The notes: generated from the letters alone by a model not told the origin. Positions 26,139-35,161 are shown, numbered from the stretch's first letter. The stretch is 64,000 nt of DNA from Ruegeria arenilitoris (GCF_013030985.1 NZ_WPYP01000001.1:434001-498000), one strand, 5' to 3'. Translations and numbers: made by a program.

Positions 26139-27473
26139 ATGGCACAGGCCATGAAAATCGCCATTGTGGATGACGAACAGGACATGCGCCAGTCGATCAG
26201 CCAGTGGCTGGCACTGTCGGGCTATGACACCGAAACCTTCTCCAGCGCCGAGGACGCGCTGAAGGTGCTGGGACCGGACTATCCGGGGATTGTCATCTCG
26301 GACATCAAGATGCCGGGTATGGACGGCATTCAGCTGCTGAAAAAGCTGATGGGGGCCGACAGCACTCTGCCGGTCATCATGATCACCGGTCATGGTGACG
26401 TGCCGATGGCAGTCGAGGCGATGCGCGTCGGTGCGTTCGATTTCCTTGAAAAACCCTTCAACCCGGACCGGATGTCCGAACTGGCCAAGCGGGCCAGCAA
26501 TGCCCGCCGCCTGACGCTGGACAACCGGGCCCTACGGCGCGAGCTGTCGGGTGGCACCCAGATCATGAACAAGCTGATCGGTGCCAGCCCAGTGATGGAG
26601 CGCCTGCGCGAGGATATTCTGGATCTGGGGCAGGCGGACGGTCATGTCCTGATTGATGGCGAGACAGGCACCGGTAAAACTCTGGTCGCGCACGCGCTGC
26701 ACGCGGTTGGCAGCCGGGCTGGCAAGAAATTCGTTCTGGTGTCCTGCGCGGCGCTTGAAGAAGACGTTCTGTCGAAGCGCCTCTTTGGCCCGATGATGCC
26801 CGAGGATACGCAGCTGCCCGCTATTGAAGAGGCGCGCGGGGGTACGCTGGTTCTGGAGGATGTTGAAGCGCTGAGTGACACGCTTCAGGCGCGCCTGTTG
26901 AGCGTCATGAACGATCAGGGCACACCGGCGGAAACGCGGATCGTGGCAATTTCCAACCTGCAAGAGGCCGGAAAGACCAGCGAAGACGTTTTGCGCCCGG
27001 ACCTGTTCTATCGCCTGGCGGCACTGCGGATCACCATGCCGCCGCTGCGCCAGCGGGGCGAGGATATCCTGACGCTCTTCACGCGCCTCAGCGAGCAATT
27101 TGCCGAGGAATACGGCTGTGATGCGCCGCAGGTCAGTGCGCAGGAAGCAGCGCAATTGCTGCAGGCCCCATGGCCGGGCAATGTGCGCCAGTTGATCAAC
27201 ATTGCCGAGCGCGCGGTGCTGCAGTCGCGCCGCGGATCGGGCACGATTGCGTCGCTGTTGATGTCGGATCACGAGGAAATGCAGCCGGTGATGACGACCG
27301 AGGGCAAACCGCTCAAGGAATATGTCGAAGCGTTCGAGCGGATGCTGATTGATAACACGATGCGCCGTCACAAGGGCTCGATTGCGTCCGTGATGGAAGA
27401 GCTTTGTCTGCCGCGGCGGACGCTGAACGAGAAAATGGCCAAGTACGGCCTGCAGCGTTCGGATTACTTGTGA
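26139..27473 (+). CDS. NtrC-family response regulator lacking the GAFTGA loop, DctD-like
   Basis: The 444-residue protein has a receiver domain (phospho-acceptor Asp55 in VISDIKMPG), an AAA+ domain (Walker A GETGTGKT, 174-181) and a C-terminal Fis-type helix-turn-helix (SIASVMEELCLPRRTLNEKM). The sigma-54 contact motif GAFTGA is absent: after KRLFG (213-217) the chain goes straight to PMMPEDTQLPAIEEARGG. Walker B reads LVLEDVE where active members have LFLDE. Like R. capsulatus NtrC, it may act through another sigma factor. AAGGAAG precedes the ATG. Confidence 0.87.
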   Translation: MAQAMKIAIVDDEQDMRQSISQWLALSGYDTETFSSAEDALKVLGPDYPGIVISDIKMPGMDGIQLLKKLMGADSTLPVIMITGHGDVPMAVEAMRVGAFDFLEKPFNPDRMSELAKRASNARRLTLDNRALRRELSGGTQIMNKLIGASPVMERLREDILDLGQADGHVLIDGETGTGKTLVAHALHAVGSRAGKKFVLVSCAALEEDVLSKRLFGPMMPEDTQLPAIEEARGGTLVLEDVEALSDTLQARLLSVMNDQGTPAETRIVAISNLQEAGKTSEDVLRPDLFYRLAALRITMPPLRQRGEDILTLFTRLSEQFAEEYGCDAPQVSAQEAAQLLQAPWPGNVRQLINIAERAVLQSRRGSGTIASLLMSDHEEMQPVMTTEGKPLKEYVEAFERMLIDNTMRRHKGSIASVMEELCLPRRTLNEKMAKYGLQRSDYL

Positions 27474-27480
27474 TTGGGCA

Positions 27481-27541
27481 GGGGGCTCTGCCCCCGCCGC
27501 CCTTTGGGCGACTCCCCCGGGATATTTTTGGCCAGATGAAG
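27481..27541 (+). repeat. Dispersed intergenic repeat, copy A
   Basis: A GGGGGC-TCT-GCCCCC hairpin (27481-27495) is followed by a 34-base core (27508-27541) ending TATTTTTGGCCAGATGAAG. A second copy is at 48217-48274; the cores match at 29 of 34 positions. Both stand directly after a stop codon, here that of the response regulator. The hairpin may work as a 3'-end element. Confidence 0.8.
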
Positions 27542-27976
27542 GGATCCTGAGCGCTGTTCAGGGCCCTTGATGCAGTTTGCCCATTGTCTTTTCCACAGGA
27601 CTGCTTTTATTGTGTCCGAACGGGCCGGGCCTTTTTGTGCCCCTAAGCCCCGAATCTTTGAGTTTCGCTGCTCTGCCGCGGATGGTGATAATCCCACGAG
27701 GCAAAGTAGACCGATTGTGCCCCAGATTGGGGCAGATGAACGCCTGAACCCGTTTATGCGGGCGAAAGGAACAAATGGGCAGGTCGCGGCGAACCGCGCC
27801 TGTCGGAGAAGAACCGCGATGACGCGCGCGCAACGAACGAGTATACGGGCAGGGGGCCACAGCGCCGGACCCTGCCGCGCGCCGTCCGATATCGCCCTGA
27901 CAAGACACCACCCCAAAAGCGCCTGTCCCCCCGGACGGGTTAGGACAACGCGTTTGGCGCGGTGCACCAAGGACAC
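27542..27976 (+). promoter_or_regulatory. Long 5' leader region of rne
   Basis: This stretch of about 435 bases has no credible gene. A weak promoter candidate is TTGTCT (27584-27589), 18 bases, TATTGT (27608-27613). Several GC-rich complementary patches follow, for example around 27780-27830. Long structured leaders allow RNase E to control its own mRNA in other bacteria; that function is inferred here. Confidence 0.4.
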
Positions 27977-30844
27977 ATGGCTAAGAAAATGCTTATCGAT
28001 GCCACCCACGCGGAGGAAACCCGCGTCGTGGTGGTCGACGGAAACAAGGTTGAGGAGTTCGACTTTGAATCCGAAAACAAACGCCAGCTTGCCGGCAACA
28101 TCTATCTTGCAAAAGTAACACGGGTCGAACCGTCGCTTCAGGCGGCTTTTGTTGATTATGGCGGGAACCGGCACGGTTTCCTCGCGTTCTCGGAAATTCA
28201 CCCGGATTACTACCAGATCCCGGTTGCCGACCGCGAAGCGCTTATGGAAGAAGAGCGCGCCTATGCCGAGGCGATGAAGGCGCGGGATGAAGCCGAAGAG
28301 AGCAAGCCCAGAAAACGTCGCTCGCGGTCGCGCACCAAGGCGGCGGATGTAAAATCGGACGATCCGGTCGAAACGATTGAAGTTTCCTCCGAACCGTCGG
28401 GCATGGAAACAATTGATCTGGATGAAGGTGAAGAGGGCGCTGATCTGGCGGTTCCCGAAGGCACCTCTCCGATGGATCATGTCGCTGAGACGCCGGTTGA
28501 AGAGCCCGTTGATGAAGCGGAGGTCTCGGAAGAAGCAGAAGCTCCAGCTGCAGAAGCTGAGGTTGCGGAAGAACCTTCTGCCGAGGCTGAGGAAGACGTG
28601 ACTGCCACGGCGGAAGAAGTACCTGCGAAAGCCGAAGAGCCTGAGGGCGAAGCGGTTGAGGCATCTGCCGACGCTGATGCCGAGAGTGCCGCAGATGATG
28701 TGGACGTTGCCGAGGAAGCAGCGGCTGACGAAGTCGCAGCGGACGAAAGCAAAACTGAAGCGGACGACGACGAGGCGGAAGAAGAGTCCCGCCCGGACGC
28801 GACCGCCAAGGATGACAGTATCGAGTCGGTGGCTGATGAGGATGACAGCGAAGACATTCGCCCGCCGCGCAAACCGCGTCCGCGTCGCTACAAGATTCAA
28901 GAAGTCATCAAGGTCCGTCAGGTCCTGCTGGTTCAGGTCGTCAAGGAAGAGCGCGGCAACAAGGGTGCGGCGCTGACCACTTACCTGTCGCTGGCGGGTC
29001 GCTACTGCGTACTTATGCCCAACACCGCACGCGGTGGCGGGATCAGCCGCAAGATCACCAATGCGCCGGACCGCAAGAAGCTGAAAGAAATCGCATCGGA
29101 AATTGACGTTCCGACCGGCGCGGGCCTGATCATCCGGACCGCAGGCGCCAAGCGCACCAAGTCCGAGATCAAGCGCGACTATGAATACCTGCAGCGCATG
29201 TGGGAGCAGATCCGCGAACTGACGCTGAAATCCATTGCGCCCGCGAAGATCTATGAAGAAGGCGACCTGATCAAACGCTCGATCCGCGATCTCTATAATC
29301 GCGACATCGACGAGGTCCTGGTTGAGGGCGAAGGCGGCTACCGCATCGCCAAGGACTTCATGAAGATGATCATGCCGTCCCACGCCAAGAATGTGAGACG
29401 GTATGAAGACGCGCTGCCGCTGTTCGCGCGCTATCAGGTGGAAAGCTATCTGACGGGTATGTTCAACCCGACGGTGCAGCTGAAATCCGGTGGTTATATC
29501 GTGATCGGCGTGACCGAGGCGCTAGTGGCGATCGACGTGAACTCGGGTCGGGCGACCAAAGAGGGTTCGATCGAAGAAACCGCGCTCAAGACCAACCTTG
29601 AGGCTGCCGAAGAAGTGGCGCGCCAACTGCGGCTGCGCGACCTGGCTGGTCTGATCGTCATCGACTTTATCGATATGGACGAGCGCAAGAACAATGCGGC
29701 CGTCGAAAAGCGTCTGAAGGAAAAGCTGAAGACCGATCGCGCGCGCATTCAGGTGGGCCGGATTTCCGGCTTTGGCCTGATGGAGATGAGCCGTCAGCGT
29801 CTGCGCCCCGGTATGCTTGAGGCGACAACGCAGCCATGCCCGTCGTGCCACGGCACGGGTCTGATCCGTTCGGACGACAACATGGCCCTGACCATCCTGC
29901 GTCAGATCGAAGAGGAAGGCACCCGCCGCCGCTCGCGCGAGGTTCTGGTGCGCTGCCCTGTCAGCATCGCGAACTTCCTGATGAACCAGAAACGCGAGCA
30001 TATCGCGCAGATCGAAGCGCGTTACGGCCTGTCGGTTCGGGTTGAAGGTGACGTGCATCTGGTCAGCCCTGATTTCTCGATGGAGAAGTTCAAGACTGCC
30101 AGCCGCGTGGTGCCCGAGGCTAGCGCGCCGGTCGTTTCGGTGGACGCCTCGCTGATGGATTTGGTGGACGCGGACGAGGAAGAGGCCGAGGTAGAAGAAA
30201 CCGTTCAGGCCGAAGAAGACCCCAAACCCAAGCGCAAGCGCCGCCGTCGTCGCCGCAAGAAGAGCAGTGCTGGCGGTGAAGCGCCCGAGACGGAATCAGG
30301 GGTTGAGGAAGACGCCTCGGCTGAGGTGGGTGATGAACCCGCGTCCGAGCCCGAAGCGGAAGAGGCTGCTCAGGAAGAGAAAGCCGAAAAGCCCAAGCGC
30401 CGTCGGGCTCCGCGCCGCAAGAAGAAAGACGCGGAACCTGTTGAAGCAGCTGAGGAAAACACGACTGAAGCAGCGGTTGAAGAAAGCCCTGCCGAAGTTG
30501 AAACTGAAACGGCTGAGGAAGCCACTGCACCTGAAGGCGACGGTGTGACAGAGCCCAAAGCAGAACCGGTAAGCGAACAGCCCGAACCCGTTGAGACTGC
30601 GGAACCGGTGGCTGAAGAGGCGCCGGAGCCTGAGCCGCAGGAGGCAAGCGAACCCGAAACCGAAGAGGTGTCCGAGCCCGTTGCTGAAGCTGCGGAAACC
30701 GTAGAGGTCGAAACTGCAGTGGAAGTGGAAGAGGTGGTCGAAGAGACCCCTGAACCCGTGCTTGAGGCTGTCTCGGAAGAACCTGAACAGCCCAGCGACC
30801 CCGCCAAGCCTAAACGGCGCGGCTGGTGGTCTTTGGGGCAGTAA
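27977..30844 (+). CDS. rne: Ribonuclease E
   Basis: The 955-residue endoribonuclease starts MAKKMLIDATHAEETRV. The S1 RNA-binding domain is split: AKVTRVEPSLQAAFVDYG comes first, then a strongly acidic insert (about residues 90-295), then the rest (KVRQVLLVQVVKEE). The insert is typical of alphaproteobacterial RNase E. The catalytic acids are in AIDVNSGR and VIDFIDMD, and the zinc link is CPSCHGTG. The C-terminal 250 residues are disordered, alternating acidic runs with Arg/Lys-rich ones (KRKRRRRRRKK), and would bind RNA and degradosome partners. It starts after AAGGACAC; the frame opens earlier with GTG. Confidence 0.97.
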   Translation: MAKKMLIDATHAEETRVVVVDGNKVEEFDFESENKRQLAGNIYLAKVTRVEPSLQAAFVDYGGNRHGFLAFSEIHPDYYQIPVADREALMEEERAYAEAMKARDEAEESKPRKRRSRSRTKAADVKSDDPVETIEVSSEPSGMETIDLDEGEEGADLAVPEGTSPMDHVAETPVEEPVDEAEVSEEAEAPAAEAEVAEEPSAEAEEDVTATAEEVPAKAEEPEGEAVEASADADAESAADDVDVAEEAAADEVAADESKTEADDDEAEEESRPDATAKDDSIESVADEDDSEDIRPPRKPRPRRYKIQEVIKVRQVLLVQVVKEERGNKGAALTTYLSLAGRYCVLMPNTARGGGISRKITNAPDRKKLKEIASEIDVPTGAGLIIRTAGAKRTKSEIKRDYEYLQRMWEQIRELTLKSIAPAKIYEEGDLIKRSIRDLYNRDIDEVLVEGEGGYRIAKDFMKMIMPSHAKNVRRYEDALPLFARYQVESYLTGMFNPTVQLKSGGYIVIGVTEALVAIDVNSGRATKEGSIEETALKTNLEAAEEVARQLRLRDLAGLIVIDFIDMDERKNNAAVEKRLKEKLKTDRARIQVGRISGFGLMEMSRQRLRPGMLEATTQPCPSCHGTGLIRSDDNMALTILRQIEEEGTRRRSREVLVRCPVSIANFLMNQKREHIAQIEARYGLSVRVEGDVHLVSPDFSMEKFKTASRVVPEASAPVVSVDASLMDLVDADEEEAEVEETVQAEEDPKPKRKRRRRRRKKSSAGGEAPETESGVEEDASAEVGDEPASEPEAEEAAQEEKAEKPKRRRAPRRKKKDAEPVEAAEENTTEAAVEESPAEVETETAEEATAPEGDGVTEPKAEPVSEQPEPVETAEPVAEEAPEPEPQEASEPETEEVSEPVAEAAETVEVETAVEVEEVVEETPEPVLEAVSEEPEQPSDPAKPKRRGWWSLGQ

Positions 30845-30888
30845 AGAAAAAGACTGTCAGTGGGTTCGCCCATGCAGAAAGTAACGAG

Positions 30889-30924
30889 AACGCGTTGACC
30901 TAGGTCGGCGCGTTTTCTTTTATT
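30889..30924 (+). terminator. Intrinsic terminator after rne
   Basis: AACGCG pairs with CGCGTT around a loop holding the palindrome GACCTAGGTC; a T-rich tail (TTTTCTTTTATT) follows. Confidence 0.75.
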
Positions 30925-30969
30925 GTTCTGCGGGTTACGGAAGAATCTCAACAAGAAGAGGAGCGGGAA

Positions 30970-31398
30970 ATGGGGTTTTTACAGGGTTACACAACGCAAA
31001 AGCTCAAGCAAAACCAGCAGAGCCTCAAGGATGCTTACTCCCACATTAATAAACTGTCGCATGAGCGGAATGAGCTTCTGGAAGAAATAGAAAGCTTTGT
31101 TATGTCAATCGATCAGCGCCAGTGCGATCTTGAGGCACGCATGGCGCGCGAGGACTTCCTGATGTCCTTGCTGGATGAAGTTTACGGAAAGAATGAAAAT
31201 CCGGCCCGACAGTCAGCTTACACCGTCGATGAGGACTTCAGAATCCCGATTGGGGATCGGAAAGGTGAGGTTGTCACGCAAGCCGACCATGTTTACCTGG
31301 CGAAATACGCCGTTGTTTTTAATGAGAAATTCGCGTCGAAATGGAAGGAATATGCGAAGAACTGGGGCGAGTTCCTGCACGAAAAGATTTCAATCTAA
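30970..31398 (+). CDS. Unknown protein with an N-terminal coiled coil (142 aa)
   Basis: I do not recognise this protein. Residues 8-60 form a likely coiled coil rich in Gln, Leu, Glu and Lys, followed by an aromatic C-terminal part (FNEKFASKWKEYAKNWGEF). There is no signal peptide or membrane helix. A good ribosome-binding site (AGAGGAG) precedes the ATG. Its base composition is clearly lower in GC than its neighbours, and it stands alone between the rne terminator and a hairpin at its own end. This suggests acquisition or a fast-evolving orphan. Confidence 0.75.
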   Translation: MGFLQGYTTQKLKQNQQSLKDAYSHINKLSHERNELLEEIESFVMSIDQRQCDLEARMAREDFLMSLLDEVYGKNENPARQSAYTVDEDFRIPIGDRKGEVVTQADHVYLAKYAVVFNEKFASKWKEYAKNWGEFLHEKISI

Positions 31399-31412
31399 TC
31401 GGTAGATTGAAG
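31388..31412 (+). terminator. Palindromic hairpin at the end of the orphan gene
   Basis: TTCAATCTA and TAGATTGAA form a perfect 9-bp stem around a 5-base loop. The left arm contains the orphan's stop codon. Only a weak T-tract follows, so termination is uncertain. Confidence 0.45.
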
Positions 31413-31445
31413 TTTCGGAGTGCAGGGTTCCCTAGAACGCGTGTG

Positions 31446-31679
31446 TCAGCCTGCTTTTTGGATGAGGTAAATCTGATGCCCGTCCGCATCCTCTTGCGAC
31501 AACAGTTGGTGCCCGCTTTCGGCGCAGAAATGCGGAACGTCGATGACGGCCGCAGGATCATCGGCCAGTATGCGCAATACGGCCCCCGAGGGCATGGATT
31601 TTAGGCGTTTTCTGGCTTTCAGGACGGGCAAGGGACACAGCAGACCCAGCGCGTCCAGCGTTTCGGTGGGATTTGACAT
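31446..31679 (-). CDS. tusA: TusA-family sulfurtransferase
   Basis: The 77-residue protein has the TusA signature LGLLCPLPVLKARK with active-site Cys15 in CPLP. Such proteins carry persulfide sulfur, for example for tRNA 2-thiouridine; the tRNA thiolase mnmA lies at 61.3 kb. The long open frame continues upstream to 32114, but the family start MSNPTETLDAL at 31679 is clear. It is divergent from ccdA. Confidence 0.9.
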   Translation of the reverse strand: MSNPTETLDALGLLCPLPVLKARKRLKSMPSGAVLRILADDPAAVIDVPHFCAESGHQLLSQEDADGHQIYLIQKAG

Positions 31680-31784
31680 GAGGGTCAGATATTTCCACTT
31701 TGCCTGACTGTCCAGCACTCGTGCACGGGGATGTGACCGAATGGCCCCGTGACGCCGCCCCTTGGATACCCTATGTGCTGAACC

Positions 31785-32537
31785 ATGTTCGGAATTGAAA
31801 TCATCGACGCGGGCCTGCTGCCTGCCATGTTCATCGCGATGCTGGGCGGGCTGATCAGCTTTCTGTCGCCCTGCGTGCTGCCCATTGTGCCGCCTTATCT
31901 GGCCTACATGAGCGGCGTGACGATCAACGAGATGCAGGATGAGGCAGCGGCGCGGCGCAAGGCGACTCTGTCCGCGCTGTTTTTCGTGCTGGGCCTGTCG
32001 ACGGTGTTCCTGTTGCTGGGCTTCACGGCCTCGGCCTTTGGGGCGTTTGTGCTGCAGAATCAGGTTCTGTTTGCCAAACTGTCCGGTGCGGTCGTCATCG
32101 TCTTTGGCCTGCACTTTCTGAACGTGTTCCGCATTCCGTTCCTAGATCGCGAAGCACGGATCGACGCAGGTGATTCCGGCGGCTCGGTTTTTGGGGCCTA
32201 TATCCTGGGGCTTGCCTTTGCATTCGGGTGGACGCCGTGCATCGGCCCGCAGCTGGGCGCGATCCTGTCGCTGGCCGCGTCAGAGGCCTCGGTCGCACGC
32301 GGCACCTTGCTGCTGGGTGTGTATGCTGCGGGGCTGGGGATTCCGTTCCTGCTGGCGGCTATGTTCCTGAACCGGTCGATGACGGTGATGAACCGGATCA
32401 AGCCCCACATGGGCACGATCGAAAAGGTCATGGGCGGTCTGCTGCTGTTCGTCGGCATCATGCTGATCACCGGCCTGTTCACCGAGTTCAGCTGGTGGCT
32501 GTTGGAAACCTTCCCGGCACTGGCCAATTTCGGATGA
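31785..32537 (+). CDS. ccdA: Cytochrome c biogenesis protein CcdA
   Basis: The 250-residue protein has six transmembrane segments and the two conserved redox cysteines, Cys30 in LSPCVLP and a second in WTPCIGP. CcdA moves electrons from thioredoxin across the inner membrane to periplasmic thiol proteins such as CcmG and CcmH. ccmE, ccmF and ccmH lie 14 kb away. Confidence 0.95.
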   Translation: MFGIEIIDAGLLPAMFIAMLGGLISFLSPCVLPIVPPYLAYMSGVTINEMQDEAAARRKATLSALFFVLGLSTVFLLLGFTASAFGAFVLQNQVLFAKLSGAVVIVFGLHFLNVFRIPFLDREARIDAGDSGGSVFGAYILGLAFAFGWTPCIGPQLGAILSLAASEASVARGTLLLGVYAAGLGIPFLLAAMFLNRSMTVMNRIKPHMGTIEKVMGGLLLFVGIMLITGLFTEFSWWLLETFPALANFG

Positions 32538-32600
32538 CGTGCCAATCCGCCTTACCTTGGCCGTAAGGCTGCGCTAACCTGCGCCGCAGAAGGTAAGGGC

Positions 32601-33815
32601 ATGAGCAGTCACACAAATCAGCCTCGGGTGCGCAGGCGTCGGGTATTCTACATCCCCGGCTATGACCCGATTCACCCGCGCCGCTATCGCGAGCTGTACC
32701 GCAAGGAAAGCCGGGCGCAGGCCGAGATTTCCGGGTATGATATCTCAATTTCCCCGAAAACGGGTGAGGGGCCATATGGCTGGCACGTCCGTTCGCATCA
32801 GGACGGCGTGGACGTTGAAGCGGATATCGATGTTCTGGTCTGGTCGGATATCGTGCGCGACAGCATGTCGAACTCGATCCCCGCGACTTATCTGCAGCTG
32901 TTGCGGACGGCGTGGACCTACATCGGGTCTGGAGCGTTGTGGCGCCTGATGCGATTGCGCAAGGGGCCGGTGATCGCCGCGCTATATCCCGTTGGGATGC
33001 TCGTGGGTCAATTGGCTTCGGCGCTTTTTGTGGCCTGGGCTGTGGCCGGGCTGCTTTGGTCGATTGCAGGGCGGTTGTCCTTGGTGCCGGCGATTGCCGC
33101 GGCATACGCTCTGCTATATTGGTTCCGAACAATCGATAACCGTCTGTTTGCCTATTACCTGATGCACGACTACGCCTATTCCGCCGCGTGGAAAGGTGCC
33201 GTTTCGGCGGAGCTGAAGACCCGGTTGGAGACATTCACCTCTCATATTCGGCATGCGCTTGAAACCGATGTGGACGAGGTTCTTGTCGTCGGCCATTCTT
33301 CGGGCGCGCATCTTGGGGTGACGGTTCTGGCCGATCTGATCCGCGAAGGTGGTTTGTTGGATGCCCGACCAGCCCTGTCCTTTCTTACATTGGGGCAGGT
33401 GGTGCCCATGGTTTCATTTCTGCCCGAGGCCGAGGGCCTGCGCACCGATCTGCAATTCCTGTCCGAGCAACCAGGCATAACCTGGGTTGACGTGTCCGCA
33501 CCGGGCGACGGGTGTGCGTTTGCTCTATGTGACCCGGTAGGTGTCAGCGGTGTTGCGACCGACCGGAAACGCTGGCCGCTGGTCCTGTCGGCGGCCTTCA
33601 CGCAAACGCTGTCACCGGAGCGCTGGCAAGAGCTGCGCTGGCGCTTTTTTCGGCTGCATTTCCAGTATCTCTGCGCGTTTAATCGCCCCAGAGACTATGA
33701 CTATTTCCGTATCACCGCTGGCCCTTTGACCTTGGGCCAACGGTTCGACGGGCGCGCGCCTTCGAAATCACGGATCGAACAACCAATCTCAAAATACAAC
33801 TCGGTGCGAACATGA
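32601..33815 (+). CDS. Membrane-associated serine hydrolase (alpha/beta fold), unknown substrate
   Basis: The 404-residue protein shows a nucleophile elbow GHSSG (Ser233) after the strand VDEVLVV, as in alpha/beta hydrolases. Two hydrophobic segments (about 122-155 and 160-176) are inserted in front of it. The N-terminus RRRRVFYIPGYDPIHPRRYRE resembles the HG(Y/F) strand of hydrolases, with IPGYDP. I do not recognise a characterised family. Its last 4 bases overlap the P450 gene, so hydrolase and P450 are a translationally coupled pair and may process the same lipid-like substrate. Confidence 0.75.
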   Translation: MSSHTNQPRVRRRRVFYIPGYDPIHPRRYRELYRKESRAQAEISGYDISISPKTGEGPYGWHVRSHQDGVDVEADIDVLVWSDIVRDSMSNSIPATYLQLLRTAWTYIGSGALWRLMRLRKGPVIAALYPVGMLVGQLASALFVAWAVAGLLWSIAGRLSLVPAIAAAYALLYWFRTIDNRLFAYYLMHDYAYSAAWKGAVSAELKTRLETFTSHIRHALETDVDEVLVVGHSSGAHLGVTVLADLIREGGLLDARPALSFLTLGQVVPMVSFLPEAEGLRTDLQFLSEQPGITWVDVSAPGDGCAFALCDPVGVSGVATDRKRWPLVLSAAFTQTLSPERWQELRWRFFRLHFQYLCAFNRPRDYDYFRITAGPLTLGQRFDGRAPSKSRIEQPISKYNSVRT

Positions 33816-35161
33816 AGCCACCAAAGCCAACACCCCGCCCGGACAAGGTCTCGTTGTGGCGCTATCTGAAACTGTTCCGAAAGGATCTGCTGTCAGCACA
33901 GCCACAACGACTGTATCGGGCGTGGATGGCCGAGTTTCGCACGCCGTTCTTCCGATCATACATGATCAACCAGCCCGAACTTGTGGGTACGGTCCTGAAA
34001 AAACGCCCCGACGACTTTCCCAAATCCGGTCGCATCAGCGAGGGGTTGCGCCCGCTGCTGGGGGACTCGGTCTTTCTGACCAACGGAGAGAAGTGGAAAC
34101 GGCAGCGACGGATCATCGATCCGGCCTTTGAAGGCGGGCGGCTAAAGGACACCTTTCCTGCGATGTTGCAGGCCGCTGAAGCCTGCGTTGCGCGGCTTAA
34201 GGGGCAGGCAGGTGAGGTGATTGAATGCGAAGAACTTACCAGCCACGCCGCGGCGGATGTGATCTTTCGAACCTTGTTTTCGGTCCCGATCGAGCATGAA
34301 GTAGCCGCGCAGGTGTTTGACAAGTTCCGGGCCTATCAGCGGCAACAACCGTTGTTGAACCTGGCGGCCTTTATCCCGGTGCCGCGCTGGGTGCCGCGGT
34401 TGCATGCGCGGAACACGCGCCGGAACGCCAAGGCCATCCGCGCGTTGATCAAGCGTCTGACGGCAGAGCGGGCCAAGTTGATCGCTACAGGGCAAGCGCC
34501 CGACGATCTTGCAACCAAGATCATGACGACGCCCGACCCGGAAACCGGGAAGTGCTTTGACACGCAAGAAATGGTGGATCAGGTGGCCATCTTCTTTCTG
34601 GCGGGGCACGAAACCAGCGCATCGGCACTGGCCTGGACCCTCTATCTGATGGCGCTTTACCCAGAATGGCAGGAAAAGCTGAGCGCCGAGGCGGGTATTC
34701 TGGATGACCCCAGCTTTGCCACTGTGTCAAAACTACGCCTCAGCCGGGATGTTTTCCGCGAGGCCCTGCGCCTGTACCCGCCTGTGCCGATGATGGTGCG
34801 CGAGGCGACCTGTCCGGAACATTTCCGGGGCAGAGAGGTCGCCAAGGGGTCGCAGATCGTCATCAGCCCCTGGCATCTGCACCGACAGGAACGTCTGTGG
34901 GACCGCCCGGATGAGTTTGATCCCACCCGTTGGAACACCGAAAACGGCAAATCCTGCCAGCGGCAGGCTTTCATCCCGTTTTCGGCAGGCCCACGCGTCT
35001 GTACCGGGGCAGGGTTCGCCATGGTCGAGGGGCCTTTGTTGTTGTCAATGTTGCTGCGGCACTTCCGGTTCGAGCTGGTAGAGGGCCGCACGCCCGTTCC
35101 GGTGGCGCATCTGACAGTGCGGTCAGCGGACGGCATTTGGTTGCGTCTGGTTGAGCGCTAA
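33812..35161 (+). CDS. Cytochrome P450
   Basis: The 449-residue protein has all P450 marks: I-helix FFLAGHETSASAL, K-helix EALRLYP (ExxR), the DEFDPTRW segment, and the heme loop FSAGPRVCTGAGF with ligand Cys397. No redox partner is fused. Sequence style (AGHETS, PPVPMMVREA) resembles the fatty-acid or terpenoid oxidising bacterial classes, but substrate cannot be read. It overlaps the serine hydrolase gene by 4 bases (ATGA). No ferredoxin or reductase gene is adjacent. Confidence 0.95.
   Translation: MKPPKPTPRPDKVSLWRYLKLFRKDLLSAQPQRLYRAWMAEFRTPFFRSYMINQPELVGTVLKKRPDDFPKSGRISEGLRPLLGDSVFLTNGEKWKRQRRIIDPAFEGGRLKDTFPAMLQAAEACVARLKGQAGEVIECEELTSHAAADVIFRTLFSVPIEHEVAAQVFDKFRAYQRQQPLLNLAAFIPVPRWVPRLHARNTRRNAKAIRALIKRLTAERAKLIATGQAPDDLATKIMTTPDPETGKCFDTQEMVDQVAIFFLAGHETSASALAWTLYLMALYPEWQEKLSAEAGILDDPSFATVSKLRLSRDVFREALRLYPPVPMMVREATCPEHFRGREVAKGSQIVISPWHLHRQERLWDRPDEFDPTRWNTENGKSCQRQAFIPFSAGPRVCTGAGFAMVEGPLLLSMLLRHFRFELVEGRTPVPVAHLTVRSADGIWLRLVER

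Noticed and set aside
28200..28870. Repetitive Glu/Ala codons in rne as a tandem DNA repeat
   Set aside because: There is no fixed repeat unit; it is low-complexity protein sequence.
27464..29383. A 639-codon minus-strand frame over the rne leader and the acidic insert
   Set aside because: It is antisense to rne; its Phe/Arg-rich product mirrors the Glu/Lys codons of the acidic region.
31680..32114. N-terminal extension of the TusA frame
   Set aside because: The open frame continues upstream, antisense to ccdA, but the product loses all TusA likeness and is shadow sequence.
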